Shown here in pieces: positions 25,285 through 34,884 of a DNA stretch of 64,000 bases. The stretch is from an uncultured Lachnospiraceae bacterium (GTDB lineage Bacteria; Bacillota; Clostridia; Lachnospirales; Lachnospiraceae): positions 62,001 through 126,000 of the forward strand of contig CAJUNR010000007.1 of assembly GCA_910587765.1 (NCBI GenBank). Direction: 5' to 3'. The notes under the pieces were generated by a model. That model was not told the DNA's origin. It made no database searches and saw only the letters and a program-made list of their open reading frames with translations. The position numbers and the translations under genes are program-made. The first letter of the stretch is position 1. Each line of letters opens with the position of its first letter.

Positions 25285-26643
25285 TCACACAATCACCCGG
25301 TATTTCCTCCATCTGCCGCTCAGATAATACAGCACCGTCAGCGCCGTGGACACGCTCCAGCCGATGGCCACGCTCCACCAGAGCATACTCACCCCGCACA
25401 CCGGCGTCAGAAAGAACGCGCACAGGACCCGGATTCCCAGACTCGAGAGCGTCAGGCCCACAAACCAGTTCATGTCTCCCACGCCCTTGAATACGGATTT
25501 GATGACCATATATCCGGAAAAGACCGTGAGGAACCATCCGTTTACACGCAGATAAGAGGCGCCCACGCGGATCACCTCCTGCGCGTTTCCGCCCTCCACA
25601 AACCACCCGATCAGCCGCCCGGGCAGCAGTTCTGTCACAGGAAGCATCGCCAGGGAGACCGCTCCCGTCGCCAGAAGCGACGCCTTCACCCCCTGCCCGA
25701 TCCGCTCCGGCTTCCCGGCGCCCACATTCTGCCCCACATAGTTCGAGAGCGCATTGCCCCAGTTGAGCGGGATGGCAGACACCAGATTGACCGCTTTGTT
25801 CGCCGCCGTGCAGCCCGCCATGACCGCGGGGCCGAAGCTGTTGGTCACCGACTGTACGCAGGCATTTCCCAGAGAAACCACCGTCTGCTGCAGAGCCGCC
25901 GGCACGGCGATCCGCATCATCCGTACAAATTCCGTGCGGTCGAAAATCCGTCCCGCTCCTGTCATGCCGAGACGGCGCATCTTCCGCTCCAGCACCAGAA
26001 ACGACAGCGCCGTACAGGCCGCCTGAGACAGCGTCGTCGCCAGCGCTCCTCCTCTCACGCCCATGGAACAGCCGATGATGAAAAACAAATCTCCCGCCAC
26101 ATTCAGGAAGAAGGCGCATATCAGGAAATACAGCGGCGTGCGCGAATCTCCCATGGCAATAAATACCGCGGTAACCGCATTGTACAGAAAGATCGCCGCG
26201 CTCCCCCAGAAGTAAACCGTCAGATAAGCGACGCTGTCCTCCATCAGTTCCGGCGGCGTACGCATAAGCACCAGAATCCCCCCGGCGGACATCTGCGCCG
26301 CGGCCGTCACTGCCGCTCCCAGGACCACGGCGAAAAGACTGATCGTGGTCATGCACACCCGGATCCTCTCCTTCTTTCCCGCTCCGAAATACTGGGATAT
26401 GACAACAGAGGCTCCCAGTGCAAGACCGGAAGCCAACTGAACGATGACCGCAGTGACCGTACCTGCGGAGCCGACTGCCGCCAGCGCATCGGCTCCCAGA
26501 TAATTGCCTACGATCAGACTGTCTATCAAATTGTAAAACTGCTGGAACAGATTGGAGAGAATCATCGGCACCGCGAAGAGCAAAAGCACTTTCGCCGGGC
26601 TGCCGGTCGTCATATCAAGCGTCTCTCTTCTGCCTTTCTTCAT
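25285..26643 (-). CDS. MATE-family multidrug/toxin exporter
   Basis: 452 residues with about 12 membrane helices. It has the MATE start pattern (LLLFAVPMILSNLFQQFYN, then DSLIVGNYLGADALAAVGSA) and the matching internal repeat after residue 230 (RIAVPAALQQTVVSLGNACV). Such proteins export drugs or metabolites in exchange for Na+ or H+. The gene follows the antiporter operon after 18 bp and has its own GGAGG site, so it is probably the last gene of that transcript. A Na+-driven exporter next to a Na+/H+ antiporter makes physiological sense, but the coupling ion cannot be read from sequence. Confidence 0.92.
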   Translation of the reverse strand: MKKGRRETLDMTTGSPAKVLLLFAVPMILSNLFQQFYNLIDSLIVGNYLGADALAAVGSAGTVTAVIVQLASGLALGASVVISQYFGAGKKERIRVCMTTISLFAVVLGAAVTAAAQMSAGGILVLMRTPPELMEDSVAYLTVYFWGSAAIFLYNAVTAVFIAMGDSRTPLYFLICAFFLNVAGDLFFIIGCSMGVRGGALATTLSQAACTALSFLVLERKMRRLGMTGAGRIFDRTEFVRMMRIAVPAALQQTVVSLGNACVQSVTNSFGPAVMAGCTAANKAVNLVSAIPLNWGNALSNYVGQNVGAGKPERIGQGVKASLLATGAVSLAMLPVTELLPGRLIGWFVEGGNAQEVIRVGASYLRVNGWFLTVFSGYMVIKSVFKGVGDMNWFVGLTLSSLGIRVLCAFFLTPVCGVSMLWWSVAIGWSVSTALTVLYYLSGRWRKYRVIV

Positions 26644-26661
26644 ACGGCACCTCTCTCCTCC

Positions 26662-28815
26662 CTACCACCACAGCAGATAAATCAGCGTCAGGCCCAGACC
26701 GATCACCGCCAGCATCAGGCCGAAAGACAGGCTCACGCTGATCAGGCGGCTGGTCCTCTTGAACACCTCCTCCCACTCCGCAAACGTCACTACAAACGAA
26801 TGCTCGATGGGATTTTTCTTCCGTATGGTACGGTTGAGCACCCGGATCACCTGATCCAGAAGCATGCCCATGGTACGGGAAAATCTCGTTCCGATCAGAT
26901 AGACATGCCGCTCCGTACGGCTTTTATGCGTGGTGCTGCGAAGCAGTGCCAGCAGGCCGTCCGTCAGACAGTCGCAGCATCGGCTGAGGAAAGCGGACAC
27001 TTCCAGAAGCCCCCTGAGAAGCTTTCCGCTCACATACAGCCGGTCCGCGTACCTGCAGACACCGCCGGCCGCGGCCGCGAGCGCTCTCTGGAACACCGGC
27101 CGGTACAGGCTGTCTTCCAGATCCAGCCACCGGGGCCACACATCCCGGTAAATCCCCTCTCCTTTTTCATCTTTCCCCATGAGGAACTTCCGTATGAATC
27201 CAAAATATACCACCGTACCGATCGCAAGCGAGATCACCGCTCCCTTCAGATTGCCGAAACTGAAGTACCGGACCGCGTGCGCCGGCGCCTCCGCGTACAG
27301 AAAGCCCTGGGACAGATCGGCCAGGCGATCCATAGTCAGATACGGGAAGAACCCCGCCGCAGTCAGCAGCACGGCCGGTACGGCCAGCGCCAGCGTGCTT
27401 TCCCGGTTCATATAATCTCTCTTTCCGTCGTACTCCTGCTGCCGCAGCGGATGTTTTTCCACAAAAACCGCCGCGAACAGCTTCGTCATATAGGCAATGG
27501 TCAGGCCGCCCGTGAGGAGAAACACCCACTCGATCCCGCGGACCCACAGCGAAGGCTCTCCCGCGGCCGCCAGCTCCTGCGCGTACTCCACGATGCTCTC
27601 ATGCAGCAGCGTCTTGCTCACATATCCGCTCCAGCCGGGTACGCCGCCGATGCTCAGAGCTCCCGTTAAGAAGACCGCCTTCAGAAACGGTTTTTTCCTG
27701 CCAAAGCCGCGGATGTCGTTCAAATCCAGTTTGTGCACATTCATATAGACCGCGCCCGCCGCCATAAAAAGCGCCAGCTTGATCAGGGAGTGATTGACCA
27801 TGTGCAGAATCGTCCCCCGCGCGGCCAGGGCGTTCCCTGCGCCCAGAAGCTGCGTCATGCCCGCGCCCACAAGGATGAAGCCGATCTGGGACATCGACGA
27901 ACAGGCCAGCGTCCGCTTGAGGTCAATGGAAAATACGGCCAGCAGCGCGCCGCCGAACATGGTGACCGCGCCCAGACAGAGAATCAGTTTTCCCCACCGC
28001 ATATCCCGGCGGAACAGTTCCGACGATACGACCAGCACGCCGAAGACGCCGGTCTTCGTCAGGATCCCGGACAGCAGCGCGCTGGCCGGAGCCGGCGCCA
28101 CCGGATGCGCTTTCGGAAGCCACACATGGAGCGGGAACATGCCCGCTTTGGCTCCGAAACCGAACAGCATACAGAGCCCCGCCGCGCCGATCTGCCCCTG
28201 TTTCTGCGGGAGAACCCGCTGAACTGCCCCGTACAGCTCCGACATCCGCAGCGTCCCCGCCGCGTCGTACAGAAGAAACAGCCCCATGAGCATGACCAGC
28301 CCGCCGATGACCGCAATGGACAGATAGATTTCCCCCGCCTTCATCGCCGCCGGCTTCTCGTCGTGTACGACCCAAACATACGAAGTCAGCGACATGATCT
28401 CGAAAAACAGAAAAGTCGTATAAAGATCTGCGGACAGGAAGACCCCCATCGTCGCTCCCAGGGTGACAAGGTAAAAGAAATAATACCGGTTCCGGTTCCG
28501 GTAGTGCCGGAAATATTCTCTGGAGAAGATACCGGTCATCATCCACATCAGAGCGGCGATGCCGCCGTAAAGCAGACGGAACCCGTCGAGCTTCAGATCC
28601 ATGCCCCGCATGCAGAAACCACTCCAGCAGAACGTCAGTTCTCCCAGCCGCGCATACGCGAGAACGGCTGAAATCATCAATCCCATCTCCGCAGTGACCG
28701 CAAGCTGCATCAGACGGTCCCTTACCATCTTATGCCGCCTCCCCGCCAGATAGCAGAGAAAAGCCGCCGCAAACGGAAACCAGACTGCATGAAATAATAT
28801 AAAATTACCGCTCAT
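26662..28815 (-). CDS. large antiporter-like subunit (NuoL/HyfB type), Mrp/Mbh complex
   Basis: 717 residues, the largest of four related subunits in this operon. It has the proton-translocating core of the NuoL/M/N-MrpA/D superfamily: TFLFFEIMSLTSYVWV with the conserved Glu, FGFGAKAGMFPLHVWLPKAHP with the conserved Lys, and LHMVNHSLIKLALF. A C-terminal extension of over 200 residues, ending in another membrane helix, resembles HyfB-type subunits. It starts 3 bp after the next gene ends. It probably provides one ion path in a membrane complex for Na+/H+ exchange. No redox subunits are encoded here. Confidence 0.85.
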   Translation of the reverse strand: MSGNFILFHAVWFPFAAAFLCYLAGRRHKMVRDRLMQLAVTAEMGLMISAVLAYARLGELTFCWSGFCMRGMDLKLDGFRLLYGGIAALMWMMTGIFSREYFRHYRNRNRYYFFYLVTLGATMGVFLSADLYTTFLFFEIMSLTSYVWVVHDEKPAAMKAGEIYLSIAVIGGLVMLMGLFLLYDAAGTLRMSELYGAVQRVLPQKQGQIGAAGLCMLFGFGAKAGMFPLHVWLPKAHPVAPAPASALLSGILTKTGVFGVLVVSSELFRRDMRWGKLILCLGAVTMFGGALLAVFSIDLKRTLACSSMSQIGFILVGAGMTQLLGAGNALAARGTILHMVNHSLIKLALFMAAGAVYMNVHKLDLNDIRGFGRKKPFLKAVFLTGALSIGGVPGWSGYVSKTLLHESIVEYAQELAAAGEPSLWVRGIEWVFLLTGGLTIAYMTKLFAAVFVEKHPLRQQEYDGKRDYMNRESTLALAVPAVLLTAAGFFPYLTMDRLADLSQGFLYAEAPAHAVRYFSFGNLKGAVISLAIGTVVYFGFIRKFLMGKDEKGEGIYRDVWPRWLDLEDSLYRPVFQRALAAAAGGVCRYADRLYVSGKLLRGLLEVSAFLSRCCDCLTDGLLALLRSTTHKSRTERHVYLIGTRFSRTMGMLLDQVIRVLNRTIRKKNPIEHSFVVTFAEWEEVFKRTSRLISVSLSFGLMLAVIGLGLTLIYLLWW

Positions 28816-28818
28816 CTG

Positions 28819-30297
28819 TCAGAACCTCCCCCACGCAATCGCCCGCAGAATTTCCATCAGCGGCTCGGAGCAGAGTCCGAACCCCAGCACCAGCACCGCA
28901 AAGATGCAGAGCGGAAGCTTCATCTCCCAGTTCGGATCGGTCACGCCCGCATGCGCCTCCGCGTCGTATCCCCGGTCCGGAAACCATGCCCGCACCGCTA
29001 CGGTCATCGTATACACGGCCGTCATCAGCGCCGAATACAGAAGAACCGCCACCGCCGTATAGGCAAACGGATAAACGCCCCCCGTCTCCATCGCCGCCTG
29101 CGCGATATTCCACTTGCTGATAAAGCCCGCAAACGGCGGGATCCCGATCAGCGACAGCCCGAAGACGACGAACATTCCGAACACAAACGGCATCTTCTTC
29201 GCCAGCCCGTTCAGTTCGTCAATGTATTCTTTTCCGCTCTGGTGGAGCGCCGCTCCGGCGCAGAAGAAAGCGCCGATCTTCATGACGGCGTGAAAGACCA
29301 GATGGCTCATGCCCGCCAGAAGCCCCAGCGGGCTCATCATCGTCGCTCCCAGCAGGATGTAGGACAGATTGCTGACGGTGGAAAAGGCAAGACGCCTTTT
29401 AAAATGCGTCTCCCGCACCGCCATGGTGGAACCGTAGAGAATGCTGAGCATGGCGATGACCATCACCGCCAGATGCACCCAGGTCCCGCGGAGCAGCTCC
29501 GTGTTAAAGCAGTAATAGGTCAGCCGCATGACCGCAAAAGCGCCGGACTTGACCACCGCCACCGCGTGCAGAAGCGCCGTCACCGGCGTAGGAGCCACCG
29601 AAGCCTTCGGCAGCCATCCCTGAAAGGGAAAGACCGCCGCTTTCACGCCGAAGCCCCAGAACGCAAGCAGATAGACGATCTGAATCGTCCGCGCATTCTC
29701 CCCAACCTTCGCCGGATCCAGCACCCCGCCCCAGATAAAATCCGTCGTACTGCCGAAGATGATGACGAAAACCAGGGAGAGGAAGGCAAAGGCCGCCCCG
29801 CCGATGGAATAATACAGATACGTCCGGCTGGCATGAATCGCCTTTCTGGTCATCGGATGCATGACCAGATAGACGGATATCAGTGTCAACAGTTCGTAGA
29901 ACAGATACATGGTCACAAGATTTTTCGCCATCGCGATCCCCAGCGTCACTCCGTAGGTCATCGTATAGAAGGCAAAAAAGCTGGTCGTGCGCTCCTCATG
30001 GCGCATATATTCAAACGCGTACAGCGTTGCCAGCGGCCACAGGCCCGCGATCAGGCAGGTAAAGACGCTGCCCAGACCGTCAAGCCGCAGGGCAAAGTCC
30101 AGATTGCCGGTCAGATGGAACATGATAAATCCCTCTTCCGGCCGTCTCAGAACGCACAGAACCGCGATCACGGAAGTCAGCAGCACAAGAATCTCCAGAA
30201 ACAGATTTCTCCTCTTCTCCGGCAGATGCAGAAGCGGCATCAGCGCTCCGCCCAGAATCGGCAGAAGCACGGGCAAAATCAGATAGACACTGCTCAT
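28819..30297 (-). CDS. antiporter-like subunit (MrpD/NuoM type)
   Basis: 492 residues, about 14 membrane helices. Signature strings of the family: LVTMYLFYELLTLISVYLV (helix-5 glutamate), FWGFGVKAAVFPFQGWLPKA (helix-7 lysine) and LVFHAVMKIGAFFCAGA. It overlaps the following related gene (30294) by four bases, so the two are translationally coupled. It is a second antiporter-type channel subunit of the same complex. The paralogues in the operon are clearly distinct in sequence, so they are old duplications, not recent copies. Confidence 0.87.
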   Translation of the reverse strand: MSSVYLILPVLLPILGGALMPLLHLPEKRRNLFLEILVLLTSVIAVLCVLRRPEEGFIMFHLTGNLDFALRLDGLGSVFTCLIAGLWPLATLYAFEYMRHEERTTSFFAFYTMTYGVTLGIAMAKNLVTMYLFYELLTLISVYLVMHPMTRKAIHASRTYLYYSIGGAAFAFLSLVFVIIFGSTTDFIWGGVLDPAKVGENARTIQIVYLLAFWGFGVKAAVFPFQGWLPKASVAPTPVTALLHAVAVVKSGAFAVMRLTYYCFNTELLRGTWVHLAVMVIAMLSILYGSTMAVRETHFKRRLAFSTVSNLSYILLGATMMSPLGLLAGMSHLVFHAVMKIGAFFCAGAALHQSGKEYIDELNGLAKKMPFVFGMFVVFGLSLIGIPPFAGFISKWNIAQAAMETGGVYPFAYTAVAVLLYSALMTAVYTMTVAVRAWFPDRGYDAEAHAGVTDPNWEMKLPLCIFAVLVLGFGLCSEPLMEILRAIAWGRF

Positions 30298-31793
30298 ACG
30301 CCGCCCCCCTGAAAGATTCCCGCCGCCAGGTTCTGCACAAATACCATAAACGGTCCCGGAAACATGCCCAGAAGAACGGCCGCCGCCGTGAACAGCACCA
30401 TCGGCGCCGTCATCAGAAGATTCGGTTCCTTTTTCTGAAGCTTTTTATAATCGTAACCGTCTCCCGGGAAGAACGCCCTGATGGAGATCGGCAGCAGATA
30501 TCCCGCGGTCAGCATGGCGCTCAGAAGCAGCACCACCGGGCCGAACCAGGAATAAAAATCAATGCCGCTCCTCAAAGAGCCTTCCGCCAGATACCATTTG
30601 CTGATAAAACCGCTGGTAGGCGGAATCCCCACCAGAGTAATCGACACCAGGGTAAAACACCACATCGTCACCGGCATCTCCTTTCCGATTCCGGCAAGCT
30701 CCGACACGGTTTTCCGGCCGGTCTTGTAGATCACGGCGCCCGCCGCGAGGAACAGGCAGTTTTTGACCGCGCTGTGAAATACAAAATGGGACAGCGCCCC
30801 GGCCATTCCGCTTTCATTGAGAACGGACAGGCCGAACAGAATATAAGAGACCTGGCTGACGGTCGAGTAGGCCAGCCGCTTCTTCAGAAGCGGCTCCTTG
30901 TAAGCCATCATGGAACCCATAAACACCGTCGTCAGCGTCAGCGTCATCCACACATACTGCACCCAGGTTCCGCGGAGCACCTCCGGACCCACGGTGTAGA
31001 AGAGGACCCGGATAATCGCCAGCACGCCCGCTTTGGTGATGATACCGGAGAGCACTGCGCTCGCGGGGGCCGGAGCCACGGGATGCGCCGTCGGCAGCCA
31101 GCCGTGCATGGGGAACATGCCCGCCTTGGTGCCGAATCCGACCAGAACCAGCAGCAGCACGAACAGCGTCATCGTACCCGAACCGGTGTAGGCGTCCGTT
31201 ACCAGCAGATATCCGCCCTCGCAGAAATTTCCCCCGAGCCGGTTGGCATACAGATAAAAGATGCCGAACAGCGCCATAAAGGCGCCCGCGATCGAGTAAA
31301 ACAGATATTTCAGACCCGCCATCACCGCCTCATGGCTGAGCGTATGGAGCACCAGCGGCAGGGAGGTCAGCGTCATCATCTCAAAAAACAGATACAGCGT
31401 AATCAGATTCCCCGCATGGTCAAGAGCGATCAGCACTCCCATCACAATCAGATAGAAGCCGAAATAACGGTCTTCCTTCTCCTCATGCTTCATGTACTCG
31501 AAGGCGAATACGCCTCCGAGCGTCCATGCCGCCACCGTCATGCCGGCAAACAGACGGGTCAGATCATCCATGCGCATGCGGATCTCCAGCGTATCCGTCA
31601 GTCTCCAGAGCGTCAGTTCATAATCCTCAAAAAACATCAGTCTCACTACCAGCGCGGAGGCCGCCGCCATCACCAGAAAGATCAGCAGGCATTTCACCCT
31701 CCGGTTCACAAACCGGTCCTGACAGCAAAGCAGCAGAAGTCCGGATAAAATCGGCAGCAGAATCGCCGCCCCCAGTAAATACGTAACGATCAT
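30294..31793 (-). CDS. antiporter-like subunit (MrpD/NuoM type)
   Basis: 499 residues. Core motifs: NLITLYLFFEMMTLTSLPLV, VGFGTKAGMFPMHGWLPTAHP and HFVFHSAVKNCLFLAAGAV. This is the third paralogue of the operon. It starts 12 bp after the end of the next gene and overlaps the downstream one by 4 bp. The HPVAPAPASAVLSG segment following the helix-7 lysine is also present in the 717-residue subunit, which makes those two the closest pair of the four. Part of the membrane ion-exchange module. Confidence 0.87.
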   Translation of the reverse strand: MIVTYLLGAAILLPILSGLLLLCCQDRFVNRRVKCLLIFLVMAAASALVVRLMFFEDYELTLWRLTDTLEIRMRMDDLTRLFAGMTVAAWTLGGVFAFEYMKHEEKEDRYFGFYLIVMGVLIALDHAGNLITLYLFFEMMTLTSLPLVLHTLSHEAVMAGLKYLFYSIAGAFMALFGIFYLYANRLGGNFCEGGYLLVTDAYTGSGTMTLFVLLLVLVGFGTKAGMFPMHGWLPTAHPVAPAPASAVLSGIITKAGVLAIIRVLFYTVGPEVLRGTWVQYVWMTLTLTTVFMGSMMAYKEPLLKKRLAYSTVSQVSYILFGLSVLNESGMAGALSHFVFHSAVKNCLFLAAGAVIYKTGRKTVSELAGIGKEMPVTMWCFTLVSITLVGIPPTSGFISKWYLAEGSLRSGIDFYSWFGPVVLLLSAMLTAGYLLPISIRAFFPGDGYDYKKLQKKEPNLLMTAPMVLFTAAAVLLGMFPGPFMVFVQNLAAGIFQGGGV

Positions 31794-31805
31794 CTTCTCT
31801 CCCCC

Positions 31806-33305
31806 TTATGCGAACATCCCGATCCCCAGATGAATCAGGTCCGTAACCGGCTGCGACATCAGTCCCATGGCAAAATTCATAAAGATCAGGCAAAGCAGCG
31901 CGAAGGCAGTCCCCGCGGACGGGTGAAGGCGTACGTCCCGGACCTCCTCCGGCGCTCCCACCGGCGTATAGACCCGCACCACCGTATGCAGGAAATAGAC
32001 CGCGTTCAGTATGGTGCTGACCGCCAGCACGATCAGCGTCACCAGCACCTTCCCGGGCGCGGCTCCCAGCGCCGCCGTGGCGAACAGAAGCTTTGAGATA
32101 AAGCCGGCCAGCATCGGAATGCCGACCATGGAAAGACTGCCGACCAGAAAGGCGGCGCCCGCCAGAGGATTGCGGAAGGCAGCGCCCTGCAGCGCCCGGA
32201 AGACCCGTTTCCGGCCGGAAGCGTCGCAGAGCCCTTTCGCCGACAAAAACAGCAGCGATTTGGTGACTGCGTGGGTCAGGATATGGAAGACCGCGGCGGT
32301 CATCCCCGCTTCCGTTCCCAGACCGATGCCCATATAGACGTATCCGATCTGGGCAATGGACGAATAGGCGATCATCCGGTAGATATCCTTCGCCATGATC
32401 GCGCCGACCGATCCCATGACCATGCCCACCAGGCCGAACACAAACAGCACATTGACGATCTTGCTGCTGACGATATTCTCAAAGCCGATCACCCGGTAAA
32501 AAATCTTGATCAGAAGGATAATGTAGCTTTTGGACACCAGGCTCGACAGAATCGAACTGCTGGAGATGGTGGAATATCCGTAGGCGTCCGGCATCCAGGA
32601 ATGAAACGGATACAGCCCGCTTTTGATCGCCAGCCCCACGGTGATAAAACTGATAATGACCAGCAGCGGAATGCTGTAAGCCCCTTCCCGCACCAGCTCT
32701 TCCATGACGGTGTGGGCGTTTTCCATCAGAAGATGCCCCGTAATATCATAAAGCATCGCCAGCCCGATCAGAAACAGGCCGGAACCGATGAGACTCATAA
32801 CCATATATCTGGCGGCGGCGATCAGCGAACGGCCGCTTCCCCGGATCATGATCATGCCCCCGGCGGCGATAGTGTTGATCTCTACAAACACATAGCCGGT
32901 AAAGAGATCGTTCGTATAGATAATGGCCAGAAGCGAGCTCAGAAGCAGATCCACCAGAATAAAGTACAGGTTGATCTTCGTCTCGTCGATGATCCGGAAA
33001 ATATGATCCATCCCGCCCAGCAGCGAGAAGAGCATCACCAGAGAAAACACCGCCGCCAGCATCGCCTCCAGAGCGCCCGCCCGCAGCTCGTTTCCCCAGG
33101 GCGCCGGAAATCTTCCCATCGTATAGACAAAACTGCCGCCCGCAGACAGTACGTGCGCCAGCGTCGCCAGCGACAGAAACGCCACCAGCGTCACCGCCGC
33201 CAGCGTCAGATTCTTCGCCTGTCTGCCCTTCATCGGTGTGGAGAGGATTCCGGCCGCCATGCACAGCACGATGGAGAAGCACGGAAAATTCTCTGCAACG
33301 CTCAT
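31806..33305 (-). CDS. mrpD: antiporter-like subunit (MrpD type)
   Basis: 499 residues. It follows the MrpC-like subunit, which is where MrpD/MnhD (or MbhH) stands in standard operons, so it is the best candidate for the true MrpD. Core motifs: DLFTGYVFVEINTIAAGGMI (here the conserved Glu is in FVEINT), GLAIKSGLYPFHSWMPDAYG, and FHILTHAVTKSLLFLSAKG. Overlaps the mrpC-like gene by four bases. It is an ion-translocating subunit of a multisubunit Na+/H+ antiporter. Confidence 0.87.
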   Translation of the reverse strand: MSVAENFPCFSIVLCMAAGILSTPMKGRQAKNLTLAAVTLVAFLSLATLAHVLSAGGSFVYTMGRFPAPWGNELRAGALEAMLAAVFSLVMLFSLLGGMDHIFRIIDETKINLYFILVDLLLSSLLAIIYTNDLFTGYVFVEINTIAAGGMIMIRGSGRSLIAAARYMVMSLIGSGLFLIGLAMLYDITGHLLMENAHTVMEELVREGAYSIPLLVIISFITVGLAIKSGLYPFHSWMPDAYGYSTISSSSILSSLVSKSYIILLIKIFYRVIGFENIVSSKIVNVLFVFGLVGMVMGSVGAIMAKDIYRMIAYSSIAQIGYVYMGIGLGTEAGMTAAVFHILTHAVTKSLLFLSAKGLCDASGRKRVFRALQGAAFRNPLAGAAFLVGSLSMVGIPMLAGFISKLLFATAALGAAPGKVLVTLIVLAVSTILNAVYFLHTVVRVYTPVGAPEEVRDVRLHPSAGTAFALLCLIFMNFAMGLMSQPVTDLIHLGIGMFA

Positions 33306-33679
33306 GTCAGCTCCTCCTTCTGCATCCGGATCAGGATCTCGTCCAGATCCAGCGACCGGTATTTTCGGTAAAGACGGATCGTCAGCGCCAGCATCAGGGC
33401 CGTGACGCTGACCGATACCACGATCCCCGTCAGCACCAGTCCGCTGGGGATCGGATTAATATAAAACCCGGCGTCGGTCACCCCATTCTCCACGATGGGC
33501 GCCAGACGGCCGTCCACATATCCCATGGCCGCCAGAAAGAGATAGACGGCCGTATCCATGATATTCAGCCCGATAATCTTCTTGATCATATTCCGGTGCA
33601 GCAGCAGCGTGGTAAAGCCGATGCCAAACAGAATCACCGCCGCCACCTCGTCCACATTCACCAGCAGATTCGGTCCCAT
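33302..33679 (-). CDS. mrpC: Na+/H+ antiporter subunit C (MrpC/MbhG, NuoK-like)
   Basis: 125 residues from the ATG at 33679, with GAGGAGG seven bases upstream and two bases after the previous stop. Three membrane helices in the NuoK/MrpC style (AAVILFGIGFTTLLLHRNMIKKIIGLNIMDTAVYLFL region), with the conserved glutamate region near GLNIMDTAV, and GLVLTGIVVSVSVTALMLAL. It forms the small membrane subunit that packs against an MrpD-type antiporter subunit. Confidence 0.88.
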   Translation of the reverse strand: MGPNLLVNVDEVAAVILFGIGFTTLLLHRNMIKKIIGLNIMDTAVYLFLAAMGYVDGRLAPIVENGVTDAGFYINPIPSGLVLTGIVVSVSVTALMLALTIRLYRKYRSLDLDEILIRMQKEELT

Positions 33680-33680
33680 C

Positions 33681-34637
33681 TCACATACCTCCTCTTCGGA
33701 ACAGGGCAAAGAACGCGTACATGGTGCACGCCACCTCCAGCCCTACAAAGAGATTGATCGGCAGGATCATGCCGCTGCTCAGAATATCTCCCGGCGTCCC
33801 TTTGGGAATCAGGCTACGCATCTGATTGGCGCCGGTGTAAAAATAGCCGATCATGAGGATGCTGTACAGGGTCAGCGCCCCCACCTTCACCGCCTCATAC
33901 GTCTTCTCACCGAAGAAACGCTGCGTCTTATGGAAACCGAACGTGGTGACATACAGAATCAGTCCGGCTCCGATCACGGCTCCCCCGGAGAAGCCTCCCC
34001 CCGGCGACAGATGGCCGTTCAGGATGATGTAAAAACCGTACAGGAAGATGATCGGGACCAGAAGCAGCGTGATCTTCTGCAGAATCTCGTCCGGCTTGGG
34101 CTCGTATTTCCAGTCCGTCTCCCTGGCGTTCTCGATCTCCCTCTCATCCTTGCGCAGCAGAATGATCACGCAGGTCGCCGCGATAAACAGCACGCACGTC
34201 TCCCCGAAGGTATCGAAACCCCGGTAACTTAAAATCATGTTGGTGACCATATTGACCGCCCCGCATTCCTCCATTCCCTGCTCCACGTACCGGGCGGACA
34301 CCTCGTTGTTGTTCGGTCCGTTCGGATCTCCCAGTACCGGAAGCCAGGATACGGTCAGCAGAAGTACGGCGATCAGAAGAAGGCACAGCCCCACGGACGC
34401 CAGATTATAGAGCGCCCGGAAAGCGCGCATCTCCTTGTTCCGCCCCATGTCCTCCAGATACCACGCCACCTTCTCCCGGTCCAGCCGGTCCGGATTGTAG
34501 ACGGAATCGCCGATGATCTCCGTCTCCCGCAGCGGCTCCATCTCCATCTTCCCTTTCAGGGGATCGCTCTCGCCGTTCACCCAGCGCGTCAGGCGGTACC
34601 ACAGACTGTTCTCATAATTATCTCTGATCCTGCTCAT
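33681..34637 (-). CDS. fused MbhE-like / MrpB (MbhF) antiporter subunit
   Basis: 318 residues. A ~70-residue soluble N-terminus is followed by an MbhE-like segment (NNEVSARYVEQGMEECGAVN, then LSYRGFDTFGETCVLF), the part that in classical MrpA is its C-terminal end. Then comes an MrpB/MbhF domain (NGHLSPGGGFSGGAVIGAGL, YFYTGANQMRSLIPKG). MrpB and MbhE are usually separate proteins in archaeal-type Mbh operons, so this is a fusion. It overlaps the MbhD-like gene by 20 bp. Confidence 0.82.
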   Translation of the reverse strand: MSRIRDNYENSLWYRLTRWVNGESDPLKGKMEMEPLRETEIIGDSVYNPDRLDREKVAWYLEDMGRNKEMRAFRALYNLASVGLCLLLIAVLLLTVSWLPVLGDPNGPNNNEVSARYVEQGMEECGAVNMVTNMILSYRGFDTFGETCVLFIAATCVIILLRKDEREIENARETDWKYEPKPDEILQKITLLLVPIIFLYGFYIILNGHLSPGGGFSGGAVIGAGLILYVTTFGFHKTQRFFGEKTYEAVKVGALTLYSILMIGYFYTGANQMRSLIPKGTPGDILSSGMILPINLFVGLEVACTMYAFFALFRRGGM

Positions 34638-34884
34638 ACGGACCTCCTTCCGACAATGCCTTCAGTTTACGCAGCGTGACAAAAAACAGGATGCTGCTGA
34701 CACCCGCTCCCACCGCCGCCTCCGTGATCGCCAGATCCGGTGATTCCAGCAGAAACCAGATGATCGACATGATCAGGCTGTAAGACATGAACACGATCAC
34801 CGACAGCAGAGGATTGCGGATCAGGCTGGCGGAGACGGCGCAGAGAATCAGAAAGACAAGCAGAATCAGTTTAAAAATCTCCAT
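34618..34884 (-). CDS. MbhD-like antiporter subunit
   Basis: 88 residues, three membrane helices. The segment SLIMSIIWFLLESPDLAITE followed by AAVGAGVSSILFFVTL matches the MbhD / MrpA C-terminal region (PF13244). Its separate existence, together with the MbhE-like fusion downstream, shows that the operon uses the split Mbh-type arrangement and not one long MrpA. Overlaps the MrpG gene by 14 bp. Confidence 0.83.
   Translation of the reverse strand: MEIFKLILLVFLILCAVSASLIRNPLLSVIVFMSYSLIMSIIWFLLESPDLAITEAAVGAGVSSILFFVTLRKLKALSEGGPYEQDQR

Noticed and set aside
27733..28671. 312-codon plus-strand open frame opposite the 717-residue antiporter subunit
   Set aside because: Same mirror composition; the minus-strand gene is clear.
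28951..30312. 453-codon plus-strand open frame opposite an antiporter subunit
   Set aside because: Arg/His/Gln-rich mirror of a membrane-protein gene; no start signal or known domain.
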